Shown here: piece by piece, positions 60,645 through 64,000 of the stretch | Position numbering within the stretch: position 1 is the first letter of the stretch | Layout: each line of letters begins with the position of its first letter | Origin: Holothuria scabra | Taxonomy: Eukaryota > Echinodermata > Holothuroidea > Aspidochirotida > Holothuriidae | Assembly: GCA_037179385.1 (NCBI GenBank) | Contig: CM074188.1 | Location: 24,755,318-24,819,317, forward strand | Direction of reading: 5' to 3' | Length of the DNA: 64,000 nt | Notes under the pieces: model-generated | Told to the model about the DNA's origin: nothing | Database searches by the model: none | Seen by the model: the letters and a program-made list of their open reading frames with translations, nothing else | Position numbers and translations under genes: made by a program

Positions 60645-62199
60645 GACGTACATTTTCAAAATTGGCAAAGACCTTACTGGGTTTCTCGTCACGATGATAT
60701 GTGTGATATATGAAGACAGGCTGGTCCAGACGCCCTGAAGTCTGTTCTATTTCCTCCCAGTACATTGAATCCCCTTGTGTTTGTCTAATGGATCTATAAA
60801 GCTATCGACTTTTACCAAGACTAGCAAATCATTGTTTCATAAGTTATTTAACAAATCTTTTTCACTGTACACACAGTATAAAAAAGAAGAGTATTTGGTA
60901 AGTATTAGGCATTGATCTCCGAAATAGCTTGACATATCTTAAAAATATTTGTCAAGCTGACAGACTGAGTTCACTACTAATCGATTGGTTCTGTCCCAAG
61001 TCTGTGATAAGGAGTACAATGATTGTTATGTTTTTCTTTTACTTAAGTAATTCTCCAGATTAATTAAAAGCAAACAGATCAAAACTAGACAGTAATGCTT
61101 TCAATCTCTCGATATTGTGTAAACATTATGATATAATCCATCATGTCTTTCTCGAAAGGATTGTTTCTGAAATTTTCATCTTTAAGCGAGTAAAGTCACT
61201 TTGACCATTGAATTGTTATTTGCAACTTGGTAGCAAATACCATTTGAAATTGTCTTATTTGAATCAGGGAGCTGCAATTCCCTGTTTGAATATTTCTTAA
61301 TTGGATTTCTCACCCACCGATGCCCCGTAAATTCCCCGCTCTCAAGAGAAATAACCCCTCTCTTTTCGGGGGGCGGGGGGGAGCGGGGGTTCTAACTCCG
61401 TCCCTGACCATCATGGTTTAAGAGATGCACACTTAGAAACAACACTAAACAAGTCTTAAGCGTGTATGACAGTTCTTACCTAACCTTAATAGTTTCCGAA
61501 TGTGATCTCACAACTAATTGACAAACCAATCACAAAATCTTTTGAGTGAAAAATAAAGACCTCCACCGTCTTTGACTTTGATATAAACTAACATGCATTT
61601 ATTTGATGAATATGTTTCATTTGTGAGGCAGATGGCCTTTCATGACAGATGAAACCCGTTGTACTGGACAGTACCTCCCTAGAGACGCTATATGTTCAGC
61701 GTAATCACCTACAGGAGAGAGAAAGCCCACAACAGCAGTGATTTGATGAGTAAAAGCAATGCTGATTGGTCCCTTTGAGTATAGTCAGTATTCGGGTCTG
61801 AGCCAATCGCGTTACTTCAATAACGTCACAGGACATCTACTTCGTCATTGACATAAGTTCATTTAGATATTAAGCCTCAAAAGCTGGTCGCTACTCAAAT
61901 GGATCGCAAGGAGCTCAGTGAGTCTAAAAAGATTTCTAGACTGAAGGATCCGCCACAGTCGCGTCATTTATTTAAGGCATTATGTACATTATAAATAAAG
62001 ACAATACTACGCAGTGATACTCATCAATAATTCACTGGCTATAGGAATAATTTAAGGTGCGAGGCCCGGGATTAAGGATGGAGATGACTTTGATTGTCGT
62101 TATTTAAAATCATAATTCATAATCGTTGAGTTTTCGCCCCTTGACTCTTCGCCAGAGAGTCGAGGGGACTTTTAGAAAAAAGAAATCATAATTCTGAGA
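60645..62199. other. Stretch without a recognisable gene
   Basis: Contains a small hairpin at 61265-61284 (CAGGGA / TCCCTG) and a hairpin at 62137-62167 between two copies of AAATCATAATTC. No gene recognised. Confidence 0.5.
62107..62194. repeat. Hairpin flanked by 12-bp direct repeats
   Basis: AAATCATAATTC occurs at 62107-62118 and 62183-62194. Between them CCCCTTGACTCT and AGAGTCGAGGGG pair at 11 of 12 positions. This may be a tiny insertion with its target duplication. Confidence 0.4.
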
Positions 62200-62204
62200 C
62201 AAAA

Positions 62205-62292
62205 ATTACTTTCAAAATGTGCAGAAAAATTTTCTCTTTTCAAGACATAAAAACTGCACCCTTAATAGCATATAGCTTTCGGCAGTTGCGTT
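62205..62292. repeat. Dispersed repeat family R2, copy 2
   Basis: See 3735-3850. Shares TGCAGAAAAAT, TTCTCTTT and AATAGCATATAGC. Confidence 0.55.
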
Positions 62293-62649
62293 TGGTCGTG
62301 GGGTTGCCTTTCGGCGTGTGGCCCTGGGTGTGTTCTATTCCCTTTGGGCGTGTGTTGTTGATCGTTGGATGAGTGTGGTGGGAGATGTTTATGTTTCATA
62401 GTGGTGACAAATACTTTTTCGTTTCCATTTCTACGTTGAGTGGTTCTCGACTGCGTTTTGCTCCTGTCCGGTTTAGGTTCTAAGTCTGTTTCTCAGTACC
62501 TGTTTCTATTTACTTCAAAAGCCAGTTGGTTCACAAGCCATCAACAAGGTAAACAAGTCTGTTGAACTTCCCAATTTTACATGCTCACATTGTGTATTTC
62601 TCGAGGCGATGCGTCTGTTTAACAAGAAATTTCCTAACTGGCTAACGAT

Positions 62650-62683
62650 AGCCCTAATCCCTAACCTAATCCCTAACCCTAAC
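62650..62683 (-). repeat. Short interstitial telomere-like tract
   Basis: Five to six degenerate CCCTAA units, for example CCCTAATCCCTAACC. Confidence 0.7.
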
Positions 62684-62689
62684 AAAGAA

Positions 62690-63435
62690 TACAATCGATA
62701 CAATACAATGGCAACAGCCAATCAAAAAACACCTTGTTAAACAGTGCGCATTTACCCGATTTCTCTTGTGATTGCCTATCCAAATTGTGTATAGGCTTGA
62801 GAAGATAGCGGAGTCGCCGGTGACAGTAGAAATCCAGAAATGGGTCACGACAGAAAAGGTTAGCAAATCTATGACTTAGACGAACAAGGCAACTGCTTGG
62901 TCATAAATTTATCCCGCATACTGATTGACAGTCAAATATCAAACATAAATAAAATCACACATTAATGAAAATTGTGTAACGTAGACAAAAGTGGACAAAA
63001 AGAAAGGTATGAGAAGTTTACTACAGCTTAATTATTAGATATGTATTATAGAAATGACACAAAAGTAGGAGACTATATAACATATAAGTTACAAAACTAA
63101 AGAAAAGAGGAAAGGTCATGCAAATGGCGTGTTCTTTAAAAGGTACAAATTTTATCAGTGTTCCTCTAGACTGAAATGTTTATTGGGTTGTGTGAGAATG
63201 GGATCGAAAATAATTCCAAATCTGGCGAAGATCTTCTAATGTCTAACTAGTGTAGGGTATTGGGAATCAACACCATAAACACAAACAGAAATACATTTCA
63301 AAGTTTATGTGCATTAAGAAATTTGAAACTTTTGTTAAAAAAAGAACAAAAAAAAAAAAACGGAATCGACAACTTGTTCAACAAAGACAATTTACCCATA
63401 TAGATGATTTTAGACAGTCAAGTGATGTTCTGATA
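62690..63435. other. Stretch without a recognisable gene
   Basis: AT-rich; nothing identifiable. Confidence 0.45.
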
Positions 63436-63439
63436 CTGT

Positions 63440-63600
63440 GATTTTAGATATCTCTTGATTTCCTCAATTTAACTGAATATGAGGGTTTGAAATAACATGT
63501 AGACAATAAATCAAGACATTTAAATATAATGGACCCCACTAATGGCTGACTACAGTTACTATACACTGGCGCTGCTCGGGATCGTCTATAGTCAAGACGT
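63440..63600 (+). repeat. Dispersed repeat family R1, copy 3
   Basis: Shares TGAGGGTTTGAAAT, CATGTAGACAATAAAT, ATGGACCCCACTAATGGCTG and ATCGTCTATA with the other copies. Confidence 0.6.
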
Positions 63601-64000
63601 ATTCTCTTTCCTCAGCCATTACACAAACCAGCCTGAGGGAACTGCACAAGTTCAAAGCAATCCTATCATTATGTGTAAGTTTTCACTTAAACATTAAATT
63701 GTGAGAGGGTAGAAAAGAACACGGAAAACAAACCGAAAATTGATTTAAAAAATGATTATTCCTCTGATAAATGAAATTCTTTTTAAAAATTATCTAGAAA
63801 AGTTACCTTTTAAAAACTCAAAATAATGTAGAGGGTACATGTCACGAGTCTGTGTATTATTGCACATGATTCGTATTGCGTGGTTTTGAAGAACACCTGT
63901 ACTGAATGGGGGGGGGGGGGGAGAGAAATAGCTTCTATGGGTCAAATGTTTTTAAAAGGTAGGGGATGTACTAACAGTATAGTGGACATGCACTCAGGCA

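Overview
This is animal nuclear DNA, AT-rich and gene-poor. It carries one clear single-exon host gene surrounded by transposable elements, microsatellites and old dispersed repeats. The element mix is a Penelope-like retroelement with a GIY-YIG endonuclease, a CR1/L2-type LINE, tRNA-derived SINEs, hAT-like non-autonomous elements, many palindromic MITEs and TTAGGG-type interstitial telomere repeats. Together with a somatostatin/MCH-type peptide receptor, this suggests a marine invertebrate deuterostome, perhaps an echinoderm such as a sea cucumber. The organism is an inference; no sequence here fixes it.

Layout. From 0 to 5.9 kb there are only dispersed repeats and palindromic elements. From 5.97 to 8.62 kb lies a nearly complete Penelope-like element: a 5' pLTR with a hammerhead ribozyme core, one RT plus GIY-YIG reading frame broken by two compensating frameshifts, and a 3' pLTR copy that ends in a (TA)n tract. 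From 8.6 to 15.1 kb several long (TA)n tracts alternate with two copies of a ~353 bp MITE sitting inside TA repeats, a second repeat with decayed coding sequence, a large fold-back element (11.5-11.8 kb), and a palindrome around telomere-like repeats (13.1-13.3 kb). A 2 kb hAT-type non-autonomous element with an 8 bp target duplication is at 15.5-17.5 kb. From 18 to 43 kb there are many SINE and MITE copies and two weak candidate secreted-peptide ORFs. From 43.5 to 46.9 kb a LINE lies on the minus strand, inserted just downstream of an intact GPCR gene (46,973-48,157, minus). From 48 to 64 kb there are more SINEs, MITEs and repeats and no recognisable gene.

How the parts relate. The only confident host gene is the GPCR. 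The retroelements would supply the enzymes that mobilise themselves and perhaps the SINEs. No transposase gene is visible for any of the MITE or hAT families, so these depend on sources elsewhere. The most unusual pattern is a set of MITE families that share an end like ACACTCTTAAAA but whose interiors are each built from a different short palindromic word repeated over and over (AGTGAATTTCACT, GTTGGGCAAA, TTAGTCAA, TAAACACGTTTA). All identity statements are by eye; no alignment or database search was run.
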